A stretch of DNA of 64,000 nt, taken from assembly GCA_900318145.1 (NCBI GenBank), contig ONJM01000005.1:1-64000 (forward strand), in the 5' to 3' direction. Origin of the DNA: an uncultured Eubacteriales bacterium (GTDB lineage Bacteria > Bacillota > Clostridia > Christensenellales > Aristaeellaceae). How positions within the stretch are numbered: the stretch's first letter is position 1; every line of letters begins with the position of its first letter. Below, piece by piece: positions 34,212-41,569 of this stretch. The translations under genes and the position numbers were made by a program. The notes below the pieces were generated by a model. It did no database searches, was not told the DNA's origin, and saw only the letters and a program-made list of their open reading frames with translations.

Positions 34212-34233
34212 CCGAAAAAAATCATTAAACCTA

Positions 34234-34262
34234 TTGACATAGTAGGTTAATAGTGATATTAT
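34234..34262 (+). promoter_or_regulatory. metY leader promoter with embedded conserved block
   Basis: TTGACA (34234-34239) and TATTAT (34257-34262) are 17 bases apart. The spacer TAGTAGGTTAATAGTGA is almost identical to that of the promoter at 57409, which is beyond what sigma factor recognition needs. ACCTA before the -35 (34229-34233) and TAGGT within the spacer (34243-34247) form an inverted repeat, as expected for a repressor such as an Rrf2/CymR-type regulator (inferred). Confidence 0.85.
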
Positions 34263-34294
34263 ACGGACAATTCATACGAAGGGAGGCGCGGTTC

Positions 34295-34417
34295 ATGTTC
34301 AGGAAGAGCGGTCTCGGACAGTGCAGAATGTGTTGTCGAATGCTTATCTCCCGGGCATGTTCCATGGCGGAGGCGTCCGGCCTGATTGCCACGCGCCTCA
34401 GGATGATACGGTGCTGA
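34295..34417 (+). CDS. Cys/Met-containing leader peptide upstream of metY
   Basis: 40 codons after GGGAGG at 34281-34286. Cysteines occur at codons 10, 13, 14, 22 and 40 and methionines at 1, 12, 16, 24 and 37; the core is QCRMCCRMLISRAC. It aligns without gaps from codon 1 to the leader at 57492 (shared M1, F2, C14, R15, M16, S19, R20, A21, M24, R34 and L35). Codons 19-21 (TCC CGG GCA) are also the RNA element that pairs with the terminator arm, so conservation of Ser-Arg-Ala may reflect RNA structure. Its translation probably reports cysteine or methionine supply to the attenuator that precedes metY. Confidence 0.8.
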   Translation: MFRKSGLGQCRMCCRMLISRACSMAEASGLIATRLRMIRC

Positions 34418-34475
34418 AAACAGCGCCGGTCTGACCGCTGAATGCCCGGGAGCTTTCGAAAGCCCCCGCTTTTTT
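34348..34475 (+). promoter_or_regulatory. Transcription attenuator before metY
   Basis: A terminator is formed by CGGGAGCTTT (34447-34456) and AAAGCCCCCG (34459-34468), with one A-C mismatch, then CTTTTTT. Inside the leader reading frame, CTCCCGGGCAT (34348-34358) is perfectly complementary over 11 bases to ATGCCCGGGAG (34442-34452), which overlaps the terminator's 5' arm. The two pairings exclude each other. Which ribosome position favours which structure is not resolved. Confidence 0.75.
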
Positions 34476-34522
34476 ATGCTCTGCCGCGGATAAAATATGA
34501 ATGATAAAAAGGAGAGAAAACA

Positions 34523-35812
34523 ATGAGTAATTATAAATTCGAAACCCTGCAGCTTCACGTGGGACAGGAACAGCCCGATCCGGCGACCGACGCCCGCGCC
34601 GTACCGATTTACCAGACGACCTCCTATGTGTTCCGGAACAGTCAGCACGCCGCGGACCGCTTCGGCCTGGCGGATGCCGGAAATATCTACGGACGGCTGA
34701 CCAACTCCACGCAGGACGTGCTGGAAAAGCGCGTGGCAGCGCTGGAGGGCGGCAGCGCGGCGCTGGCGGTGGCTTCCGGCGCGGCGGCCATTACCTACAC
34801 GATCGAGGCGCTGGCGGCCAACGGAGGGCACATCGTGGCCCAGAAGACGATCTACGGTGGCAGCTTCAACCTGCTGGAGCATACGCTGCCCCAGTACGGC
34901 GTGGAAACCACTTTCGTGAATGCCCATGACCTGCGGGAGGTTGAAGGCGCGATCAAAGAGAACACCCGCGCGGTTTATCTGGAGACGCTGGGCAACCCGA
35001 ACAGCGACATCCCGGATATTGACGCGATCGCTGAAATTGCTCACAGGCATGGCCTTCCGCTGGTGATCGACAATACCTTCGGCACGCCCTACTGGATCCG
35101 GCCGATCGAGCACGGAGCGGATATCGTGGTTCATTCAGCGACAAAATTCCTCGGCGGCCACGGTACGACGCTGGGCGGCGTGATTGTGGAATCCGGAAAG
35201 TTCGACTGGAAAGCCAGCGGAAAATATCCGGGCATCGCGGATCCGAACCCGAGCTATCATGGCGTATCCTTCTATGACGCGGTGGGCCCGGCGGCATTCG
35301 TAACCTATATCCGGGCGATCCTGCTGAGGGATACCGGCGCGTCGATTTCCCCGTTCAACGCCTTCCTGCTGCTGCAGGGTGTGGAAACGCTTTCCCTCCG
35401 GCTGGACCGGCACGCGGAGAACACGAAGAGGGTTGTGGAATATCTGGCGAAGCATCCGCTGGTGGAGAAGGTTAACCATCCTTCTCTGCCGGACCATCCG
35501 GATCACGCGGTTTATCAGCGCTATTTCCCGAACGGCGGCGCTTCCATTTTTACCTTTGAGATCAAAGGCGGGCAGAAGGAAGCATGGGCGTTCATTGACC
35601 ATCTGGAGATCTTCTCCCTGCTGGCCAACGTGGCGGACGTGAAGAGCCTGGTGATCCATCCGGCTTCCACCACCCACTCCCAGCTGACGGAAGAGGAACT
35701 GCTGGACCAGGGAATCCGGCCCAGCACGATCCGTCTGTCCATCGGTACGGAGCACATTGACGATATTATCGCCGATCTGGAAAAAGGCTTTGAGGCGGTC
35801 CGGCAGCTGTGA
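34523..35812 (+). CDS. metY: O-acetylhomoserine sulfhydrylase (MetY)
   Basis: 429 residues, the usual length for MetY. It is a PLP enzyme of the Cys/Met metabolism fold, with the Schiff-base lysine in VVHSATKFLGGHGTT, the phosphate-binding region ASGAAAIT, and the family openings FETLQLHVGQEQPDPATDAR and VPIYQTTSYVF. It joins O-acetylhomoserine with sulfide to make homocysteine, or with methanethiol to make methionine. GAAAAGGAGAG sets the start. It is expressed behind a leader-peptide attenuator shared with the methionine importer at 57736, so both should answer to the same sulfur-amino-acid signal. Confidence 0.94.
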   Translation: MSNYKFETLQLHVGQEQPDPATDARAVPIYQTTSYVFRNSQHAADRFGLADAGNIYGRLTNSTQDVLEKRVAALEGGSAALAVASGAAAITYTIEALAANGGHIVAQKTIYGGSFNLLEHTLPQYGVETTFVNAHDLREVEGAIKENTRAVYLETLGNPNSDIPDIDAIAEIAHRHGLPLVIDNTFGTPYWIRPIEHGADIVVHSATKFLGGHGTTLGGVIVESGKFDWKASGKYPGIADPNPSYHGVSFYDAVGPAAFVTYIRAILLRDTGASISPFNAFLLLQGVETLSLRLDRHAENTKRVVEYLAKHPLVEKVNHPSLPDHPDHAVYQRYFPNGGASIFTFEIKGGQKEAWAFIDHLEIFSLLANVADVKSLVIHPASTTHSQLTEEELLDQGIRPSTIRLSIGTEHIDDIIADLEKGFEAVRQL

Positions 35813-35889
35813 TTCAGAGCCGGAAGGCGCGCAATGTCGCGTTCCTTTCTGTATGACAGCTGAAAAAGCGGCAAAGACTCCGATCGTTT

Positions 35890-35916
35890 CCCCGGCAGCG
35901 TTCTGCCGGGGTTTTT
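35890..35916 (+). terminator. Rho-independent terminator after metY
   Basis: CCCCGGCAG (35890-35898) and CTGCCGGGG (35903-35911) form a stem with a four-base loop, followed by TTTTT. The 301-base gap 35813-36113 holds this terminator and the promoter at 35942; I see no gene in it. Confidence 0.9.
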
Positions 35917-35941
35917 CCTGTGCCGCGGCGCCGGTTTTCTG

Positions 35942-35970
35942 TTGCCGGGAGAAGCGCTGTGTGTTATTCT
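35942..35970 (+). promoter_or_regulatory. Predicted promoter for the 36114-38098 gene pair
   Basis: TTGCCG (35942-35947) and TATTCT (35965-35970) are separated by 17 bases. The first start codon is about 140 bases downstream. Confidence 0.5.
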
Positions 35971-36113
35971 ATGGGAAGAACCGCGGAGGTCAGAAAGCAA
36001 AAAAGAAAAGAGTCTTTTCATGCTGCGGAGGAGTTCCCTGAGGCCCCGGAAGACGGAAAGACGGCACACAGGATGCCGGACCGCGGGATAACAGAAGGAG
36101 ATGAAAAGCGCCT

Positions 36114-36740
36114 GTGGCTAAAATCATTACAGTGAGCCGGCAGTTCGGCAGCGGAGGCAGGGAACTGGGCAAAAGGCTTTCGGACCTGCTGGGATGGGAT
36201 TATTATGACCGGGAAATCATTCAGATGCTCTCCGAAAAACAGGGGCTGGATCCGGATTACGTGCATAAGGTGCTGAGCGGACACGGATGGCACCAGTATC
36301 AGCTGACGTACCGGAACAGCTTCCGGCAGCCGGCGGGCGGAAGCTGGCGGCATACGGAGGTGCTGGTGCGGCAGCGGGAGATCATCCGGGAAATTGCGGC
36401 GGAAGGCAATGACTGCGTGATCGTCGGGCGGGACGCGGACGTTATCCTGCATGACGAAAATCCCTTCCGCATCTTCGTGTGCGCGGATATGCAGAGCCGG
36501 CTCGCGCGGTGCGCCCGGTATGAAGAGCGAAAGGAACCGGCGGAGCGGCTGACAGAGAAGGAAATCCTCCGGAATATCCGCCGGATCGACCGGAACCGGC
36601 GGCAGATCCGGGAGATACTGACCGGGAAAAGCGCCGCGGACGGAAGCTCCTTTGACCTGACGGTGAACGCGACGAACTGGGAAATCAAAAAACTTGCGGA
36701 GGCAGTCGCCGAATTTTCCGGGCGGTGGTTTGAAAAATGA
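36114..36740 (+). CDS. Cytidylate kinase-like family protein
   Basis: 208 residues from a GTG start. AGAAGGAG at 36093-36100 is a little distant, but no better in-frame start exists. The N-terminal P-loop-like stretch VSRQFGSGGRELGKRLSDLL matches the cytidylate-kinase-like family common in Clostridia, and VIVGRDADVIL and the charged lid (RYEERKEPAERLTEKEI) follow. The canonical GxxGxGKS is altered to GSGGRE, as usual for this family. It presumably phosphorylates a small molecule, but the substrate is unknown. It overlaps the MATE gene by 4 bases. Confidence 0.85.
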   Translation: MAKIITVSRQFGSGGRELGKRLSDLLGWDYYDREIIQMLSEKQGLDPDYVHKVLSGHGWHQYQLTYRNSFRQPAGGSWRHTEVLVRQREIIREIAAEGNDCVIVGRDADVILHDENPFRIFVCADMQSRLARCARYEERKEPAERLTEKEILRNIRRIDRNRRQIREILTGKSAADGSSFDLTVNATNWEIKKLAEAVAEFSGRWFEK

Positions 36741-38098
36741 GAAACACAGCAGACAGAGCCGACCTGACTGAGGGAAGCGTGTGGCGGAAACTCCTGATTT
36801 TCTTTCTCCCGATTGCGGCGGGGACGATTATCCAGCAGCTGTACAACGCAGTGGACGGGCTGATCGTCGGGCGCTATGTGGGCACGCACGCGCTGGCGGC
36901 GGTGGGCGGAAGCTCCGCCCAGATCATCAATGTGCTGGTGGGCTTTTTTGTCGCGATGACGGCTGCTTCGTCCGTCGTGATCGGGCAGATTTACGGCGCC
37001 GGCAGGATGGAAGACCTGAACCGGGCGATCGGCAGCGCCGTAACGATGATGGGACTGTTCGGACTGGGGCTGATGGCTCTGGGCCTCGCGGCGTCTCCCG
37101 CCCTGCTGCGCCTGCTGAATACGCCGGAGGAAACCATAGAAGGTGCGGTGCTTTATCTTCGGATCTATTTCCTGGGCGTCCCGTTCGTGATGATCCTGAA
37201 CATGGAATCAAGCATCCTGCGGGCGCTGGGGGATTCCTTCCATCCCTTCCTGTTCATGGTCGCGGGGTGTGTGCTGAATATTGTGCTGGACGCTGTGTTC
37301 GTGATTGTTTTCGGCTGGGGAATTGCCGGCGTGGCCGTTGCCACGGTGGCGGCCCAGGTGGTGAACACAGCGCTGCTGACCCGGCAGCTGGCCCGGGGGG
37401 ATCAGCCGTACCGGCTGACGGTCCGGGAACTGGGGGTGAAAGGGGTTTACCTGGTCAATATGCTGCGGCTGGGAATTCCGGCCGGACTGCAGTCCTCCAT
37501 GTACAGCGTTTCCAATATGATTATCCAGGTCGCGGTCAATTCCCTGGGGACGGTGGTGGTCGCTTCCTGGGCGATGAGCGGAAAGACGGACGGGCTGTAC
37601 TGGGCGGTCAGCAACGCCATGGGCGCGGCGATCACCAGCTTTATCGCGCAGAACTACGGAGCCGGCCGGACAGACCGGGTCCGGCAGTGCGTACGGCAGG
37701 GACTGATTATTCACTTTGTGCTGACAATCGTGGTCAGCGCGGGACTGATGCTCAGCGCGATTCCCCTGCTGCGGCTGCTGACGCCGGACGAGGCGGTCGT
37801 GGAGACCACCTATACGGTGATGTCCTATTTTGTGCCCTTCTATTTCACCTGGGTACTGGTGGAAGTGCTGTCCGCTGTGCTGAGAGGGGTCGGCGACGCC
37901 GTATACCCGGTGGTGATTATCGGAATCGGGATCTGCCTGTTCCGGGTAATCTGGATCGCGGTGGTGTTTACAAACTTCGGGACGCTGCTGTCCCTCTGCC
38001 TTTCCTATACCGTATCCTGGACAATTACCAGCACCGCGCTGGTCATCTATTATAAAAAAGGCGGATGGATCAACCGGCGGCGCCTGGTGGACCGATAA
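36737..38098 (+). CDS. MATE-family efflux transporter
   Basis: 453 residues with about 12 membrane helices. Typical features are LIFFLPIAAGTIIQQLYNAVDGLIVGRYVG at the start of the first half and a repeated pattern in the second (GIPAGLQSSMYSVSNMIIQV). These proteins export cationic drugs or metabolites using a sodium or proton gradient. It starts within the stop of the kinase-like gene (ATGA overlap), so the two are co-translated. Unlike the MATE at 12015 it has no ATPase fusion. Confidence 0.92.
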   Translation: MRNTADRADLTEGSVWRKLLIFFLPIAAGTIIQQLYNAVDGLIVGRYVGTHALAAVGGSSAQIINVLVGFFVAMTAASSVVIGQIYGAGRMEDLNRAIGSAVTMMGLFGLGLMALGLAASPALLRLLNTPEETIEGAVLYLRIYFLGVPFVMILNMESSILRALGDSFHPFLFMVAGCVLNIVLDAVFVIVFGWGIAGVAVATVAAQVVNTALLTRQLARGDQPYRLTVRELGVKGVYLVNMLRLGIPAGLQSSMYSVSNMIIQVAVNSLGTVVVASWAMSGKTDGLYWAVSNAMGAAITSFIAQNYGAGRTDRVRQCVRQGLIIHFVLTIVVSAGLMLSAIPLLRLLTPDEAVVETTYTVMSYFVPFYFTWVLVEVLSAVLRGVGDAVYPVVIIGIGICLFRVIWIAVVFTNFGTLLSLCLSYTVSWTITSTALVIYYKKGGWINRRRLVDR

Positions 38099-38160
38099 TA
38101 TCCGGGGAGCAGGAAACCGGCAGGATAAAAGGGAACCTGCAGTGAGGTGTTACAGAAACG

Positions 38161-38883
38161 ATGGACAGTGACTGGAATTTAAAAGGATGCAGGCGGGATG
38201 ACCCGTCCCGGTTCCGCTCCGCGGAGGATGTGGTCCGGACAATCCATGAGGTCGGCTTTCTTTCACTTTTTGCGACGGAAATTCCGGGTTTTTCCGTGGA
38301 AGAGCATACGTTTGCCTGGGACTGGTGGTCAGACCGCCCCGAAACCGATCCCTGGGTCTGGCGGATGGAGATCGCGGCGCGGGAAGACATCGCCTACGGC
38401 AAGTTTTTTGACCGCAAAGCGGGATTCATTTCAAAACCCTGGTTCGGGGCCTTTGCCAATTACCGCCGGGACGGCTATGACTATGAAGGAATGTATGAAG
38501 ACGGAAAAATGAAAGGCACGGCCAAAAGAATCCTCGATACGCTGGAACTTGACGGGGACGCGGTCGGGCTCGAAATGATGTCCGGGGAGCTGCGGAAGAA
38601 GTCCGCGGTGCAGAAAGGTTTCGACAATGTGCTGATCGATCTGCAGATGCAGTCCTTCCTGCTGATCAGCGGATTCCGGCAGAAGAAGAACAGGCGCGGG
38701 ATTGAATACGGCTGGCATCTGCCGTCCTTCATGACCCCGGAAACTAAATGGGGATATGACGCGGTGAACAGCGTCAGCGAACCGCCGGAGAAATCCCTGG
38801 AGAGGATTGAGGAACAGGTCCGCCGGTTTTATCCGTCCGCGGGAGAAAAGGAAATCCGGAAAGTGCTGGGCATCCGGAGATAA
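38161..38883 (+). CDS. AlkZ-related protein
   Basis: 240 residues beginning MDSDWNLKGCRRDDPSRFRS, with the Trp-rich segment EEHTFAWDWWSDRPETDPWVW and GKFFDRKAGFISKPWF. It resembles Firmicute proteins annotated as AlkZ-related (winged-helix DNA glycosylase relatives). The QxQ/QxD catalytic residues of true AlkZ glycosylases are not evident, so a DNA-repair activity is not shown. It stands 62 bases after the MATE gene. Confidence 0.65.
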   Translation: MDSDWNLKGCRRDDPSRFRSAEDVVRTIHEVGFLSLFATEIPGFSVEEHTFAWDWWSDRPETDPWVWRMEIAAREDIAYGKFFDRKAGFISKPWFGAFANYRRDGYDYEGMYEDGKMKGTAKRILDTLELDGDAVGLEMMSGELRKKSAVQKGFDNVLIDLQMQSFLLISGFRQKKNRRGIEYGWHLPSFMTPETKWGYDAVNSVSEPPEKSLERIEEQVRRFYPSAGEKEIRKVLGIRR

Positions 38884-38887
38884 ACAG

Positions 38888-38923
38888 AGGGACCGGGAAC
38901 GCATTCATGCGTTCCCGGTCCCT
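38888..38923 (+). terminator. Perfect hairpin between convergent genes
   Basis: A 16-pair perfect inverted repeat (38888-38903 with 38908-38923) lies after the stop of the AlkZ-related gene and also faces the nitroreductase operon from the other strand. U-tracts are poor on both strands, so it may act as a bidirectional terminator or mRNA end stabiliser. Confidence 0.55.
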
Positions 38924-38938
38924 GAAGGTATCAGAGGA

Positions 38939-39010
38939 TTATCCGGCGCAGCGGGCTTTGATCGCTTCATTCACAAAGGCCGCGGTGCCTTCGCCGCCGG
39001 AAGCGGTGCT
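38939..39010 (-). pseudogene. C-terminal tail remnant of a lost gene
   Basis: Directly after the nitroreductase stop, in another frame, the minus strand reads LSTASGGEGTAAFVNEAIKA, then RCAG and a TAA at 38939-38941. This looks like a genuine protein C-terminus but has no start or body. It suggests a deletion or recombination joined the nitroreductase end to the tail of another gene. Parent family not identified. Confidence 0.4.
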
Positions 39011-39669
39011 CAGTGCAGGACCTTTTTTCCGGACGCGGCTTCAAAATGGTACGCGACAATTCCGAGATCGACTTTCGTCATGGAACCGATTCCCCTGACG
39101 CTGATGAACGGACTGCCGTTTCTCAGGCTGAACCGGAATTTCTGCTGGTTCACCGCGGTCGGAGCTTTCAGCGCGGCCTCGATTCCCTGGCTGAACCATG
39201 GCAGATCGCAGGGAGTTTCCACGACATCCCGGGCTGATTTGCTTTTACGGGAGGTTCCCTGTGTTTCCCCGTAACCGAGGGCAATCACCATGCAGAGCGT
39301 TTCACCGGCGGGAATCAACGCTTTGACTTTCTTTTTGTTGAATGTCAGCGCTGCCCAGCAGGTGTTCAGGTGATGCTGCTGCGCGAACAGGACCATTTTT
39401 TCTCCGTAGTATCCGCACAGAAATTCAAAGTCGTCGCTCTTCTTTCCGGAAAGCACGATATAGTTCCGCACATTCCTGAACCGGCCGTAATGGGCCAGCC
39501 TGGAATCAAAGCCGTCCGGATCGTCATAGCGAATGAAAATATTCAGCCCGGATTCCTGATTGCAGGCCGCCGCAAACCCGTCCAGCTGCCGGCGGGTTTC
39601 CGGGTCGATCGGTTTGTCCTGATAGGCCCGTACGGAATGACGCGCGTCAATTGCTTCCAGGATCGTCAT
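39010..39669 (-). CDS. Nitroreductase-family flavoprotein
   Basis: 219 residues. The FMN-binding opening LEAIDARHSVRAYQDKPID and the later CWAALTFNKKKVKALIPAGE and VIALGYGE stretches match the nitroreductase fold; a second half in which APTAVNQQKFRF contributes to the flavin site completes it. Such enzymes reduce nitro compounds or quinones with NAD(P)H. It lies 31 bases after the glutathione peroxidase gene and follows GGAGGACTG, so it is the last gene of the OhrR operon and probably helps in oxidative or electrophile stress. Confidence 0.88.
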   Translation of the reverse strand: MTILEAIDARHSVRAYQDKPIDPETRRQLDGFAAACNQESGLNIFIRYDDPDGFDSRLAHYGRFRNVRNYIVLSGKKSDDFEFLCGYYGEKMVLFAQQHHLNTCWAALTFNKKKVKALIPAGETLCMVIALGYGETQGTSRKSKSARDVVETPCDLPWFSQGIEAALKAPTAVNQQKFRFSLRNGSPFISVRGIGSMTKVDLGIVAYHFEAASGKKVLH

Positions 39670-39700
39670 ACTGATCAGTCCTCCATGAACCGTCCGCGGA

Positions 39701-40246
39701 TTACAGCGCGGCGGCGACCGCGTCCCGGACGTTCTTCATGTCCTCGGTGGGCTCAAACCTTGCGATTACCTTGCCTTCGCGGTCCACCAGGAATTTGGTG
39801 AAGTTCCATCCGATGTAGGTTTTTTCGCCGAACTTCTTGTTATTCATGGCGGCGAACGTATTGAGCGCCGCGTTTTTGATCCCCTTGCCGAAACCAGTAA
39901 ACGGCTTCTCGGCGGCAAGGTACGCAAACAGCGGATCGGCGGTATCGCCGTTCACGTCGATCTTGGCAAACTGCGGGAACTCGGTGCCGAATTTCAGTGT
40001 GCAGAATTCATGGATTTCATCAGCGTTGCCGGGCGCCTGATTGGCAAACTGGTTGCAGGGGAAATCCAGAATCTCGAAACCCTGTTCCTTCAGCTCCCTG
40101 TACATGGCCTCCAGAGGCTCATAATGAGGGGTAAAGCCGCAGCCGGTTGCCGTATTGACGATCAGCAGAACCTTTCCCCGATACTCCGACAGGCTTACAT
40201 CCTGCCCCTGCCTGTTCTTCACTGTGAAATCATAGACTGTCTTCAT
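39701..40246 (-). CDS. Glutathione peroxidase-family thiol peroxidase
   Basis: 181 residues from the ATG at 40246 (AAGGAGAAACGG upstream); a TTG further up would overlap ohrR deeply. The peroxidatic Cys is in NTATGCGFTPHYEPL (about residue 36), with the Gln in FPCNQFANQAPGN and Trp-Asn in IGWNFTKFLVD completing the catalytic set. It is a Cys, not selenocysteine, form, and probably uses thioredoxin. Its start overlaps the ohrR end by 17 bases. It reduces peroxides under control of the upstream regulator. Confidence 0.93.
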   Translation of the reverse strand: MKTVYDFTVKNRQGQDVSLSEYRGKVLLIVNTATGCGFTPHYEPLEAMYRELKEQGFEILDFPCNQFANQAPGNADEIHEFCTLKFGTEFPQFAKIDVNGDTADPLFAYLAAEKPFTGFGKGIKNAALNTFAAMNNKKFGEKTYIGWNFTKFLVDREGKVIARFEPTEDMKNVRDAVAAAL

Positions 40247-40709
40247 TTTCCGTTTCTCCTTCCATATTTTTCTTTTTTTGTTTGTCCAGCAGTTCATAGA
40301 GCAGCATGTAGAGTGACCGCGCTTTTTCCGGGGCAAGATCAATGCAGCTGCCGACTTTGTACGGGATGTCTTTCGCCTTTTCCCGCAGCGCCCTTCCCGC
40401 TTCGGTCAGTGTAATCACGACGATGCGTTCGTCCTCAGTGCTCCGGCTTCTCTTCACATATCCGGCCTGTTCCAGCTTTTTCAGAAGCGGTGAAAGCGTT
40501 CCGTTATCCAGCATCAGCTTTTCACCGATCTCAGTGACAGAGATACCGTCCTTCTCCCACAGCACCAGAAAAACGATATACTGCGTATAGGTCAGGCCCA
40601 ACGGTTTCAGCCATGGCGTGTAGAGGCCGGTGACGTTTCTGGCAGCAGCGTAAAGAGGAAAGCACAGCTGATTGGAAAGCTTCAGCACCGCATATTCGTC
40701 GTCATTCAT
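40230..40709 (-). CDS. ohrR: OhrR-type MarR-family peroxide-sensing repressor
   Basis: 159 residues from the ATG at 40709, with AAAGGAGGG about 10 bases upstream. The reactive Cys lies near the N-terminus in LSNQLCFPLYAAARN, exactly where OhrR carries its sensing Cys, and the winged helix contains GEKLMLDNGTLSPLLKKLEQ and RSRSTEDERIVVITLT. OhrR leaves DNA when its Cys is oxidised by organic peroxides. It is the first gene of a unit with glutathione peroxidase and nitroreductase, and a palindrome overlaps its own promoter. Confidence 0.9.
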   Translation of the reverse strand: MNDDEYAVLKLSNQLCFPLYAAARNVTGLYTPWLKPLGLTYTQYIVFLVLWEKDGISVTEIGEKLMLDNGTLSPLLKKLEQAGYVKRSRSTEDERIVVITLTEAGRALREKAKDIPYKVGSCIDLAPEKARSLYMLLYELLDKQKKKNMEGETENEDSL

Positions 40710-40734
40710 TCGCGGCCGCCCTCCTTTGCGTTTG

Positions 40735-40773
40735 ATACAAATGTATTTTATCAAATATAAATATACTTGTCAA
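40735..40773 (-). promoter_or_regulatory. ohrR operon promoter with overlapping operator
   Basis: On the minus strand TTGACA (40773-40768) and TAAAAT (40750-40745) are 17 bases apart. The near-palindrome ATACATTTGTAT (40746-40735) overlaps the -10 and start region. AT-rich dyads of this type are bound by OhrR, so this is probably an autoregulatory operator. Confidence 0.8.
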
Positions 40774-40974
40774 CCTTTTTTTCATGCCTGCCGGCGCAAT
40801 TCCGGATACCAGGCGAAATAAAAGCCTGTATTTTTCCGCTCCCGTTCTGTATTTCCGCTGCCGCCGGTGTTATCATATGTCCGCGGAGGAAGAAAAAAGC
40901 TGTATTTTTTCACGCTGATGCTTTAGAATGACGATGTAAGACAGCATAACACTGCGGGAAAAGGAGGAAACGAG

Positions 40975-41298
40975 ATGTACTGCGAGAAATGCAGCCGTAT
41001 CTTTGAAGGCGATCACTGCCCTGTCTGCAGGAAGAGCAAGGTAAGGGAGCCGGAACCGAAAGATCCATGCTTTCTTTCCGAACAGGACTATATCTCTGCC
41101 GGAATCCTTGAGGATGTGCTGAAGCAGAACGGCATTCCGTTTCTGAAAAAAGATGTGATGGGTGCCGGAATGGCAATCAAGGTTGGTCCTATGCTGGAAA
41201 GAAGCAGGTTTTATGTTCCGTATGAGCAGCTGGAAAACGCTGCGGTTATAGCGGACGACCTGTTTGCTCCGGCGGAGGAAGGTGAACAGAGTGAATAA
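40975..41298 (+). CDS. Small zinc-ribbon protein with a DUF2007-like domain
   Basis: 107 residues. Two Cys pairs at the N-terminus (MYCEKCSRIFEGDHCPVC) make a zinc ribbon. The rest (about 38-98; FLSEQDYISAGILEDVLKQN, then PFLKK and RFYVPYEQLENA) resembles DUF2007, a domain found in small regulatory or PII-like proteins. The start follows AAAGGAGGAAACGAG. It overlaps the next gene by 8 bases. No function is known. Confidence 0.8.
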   Translation: MYCEKCSRIFEGDHCPVCRKSKVREPEPKDPCFLSEQDYISAGILEDVLKQNGIPFLKKDVMGAGMAIKVGPMLERSRFYVPYEQLENAAVIADDLFAPAEEGEQSE

Positions 41299-41518
41299 GG
41301 AAGCGCTGAAAGCGGGGGCACTGATGACCGCTGTTGTACTGGTGGTTTTCGAAGCCGTCGCGGGCCTGGTCCAGCTGGTTGATCCGCAGGGCGGGCTGCT
41401 GCGGGTGGATTACAGCAATCCGGTGCAGCATGTAATTATTCTCGCTGCCGCACTGGGGTTCGGCGTCTGCGCCTGTATCCGGAAAAACAGGAAGGACGGG
41501 AACGGACCATCCGCATGA
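41291..41518 (+). CDS. Small membrane protein
   Basis: 75 residues from a GTG at 41291, chosen for the GGAGGAAGG site and the short overlap with the preceding gene. Two hydrophobic segments (about 9-30 and 46-63) are separated by a short polar loop (QLVDPQGGLLRVDYSNPVQH); the end is basic (IRKNRKDGNG). No family recognised. Translational coupling suggests it works with the zinc-ribbon protein at the membrane. Confidence 0.7.
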   Translation: MNKEALKAGALMTAVVLVVFEAVAGLVQLVDPQGGLLRVDYSNPVQHVIILAAALGFGVCACIRKNRKDGNGPSA

Positions 41519-41569
41519 CGGCGGCATCGGAACTGCCGTGAACCCGCAAACGAAAAACAGGAGGAGCCT

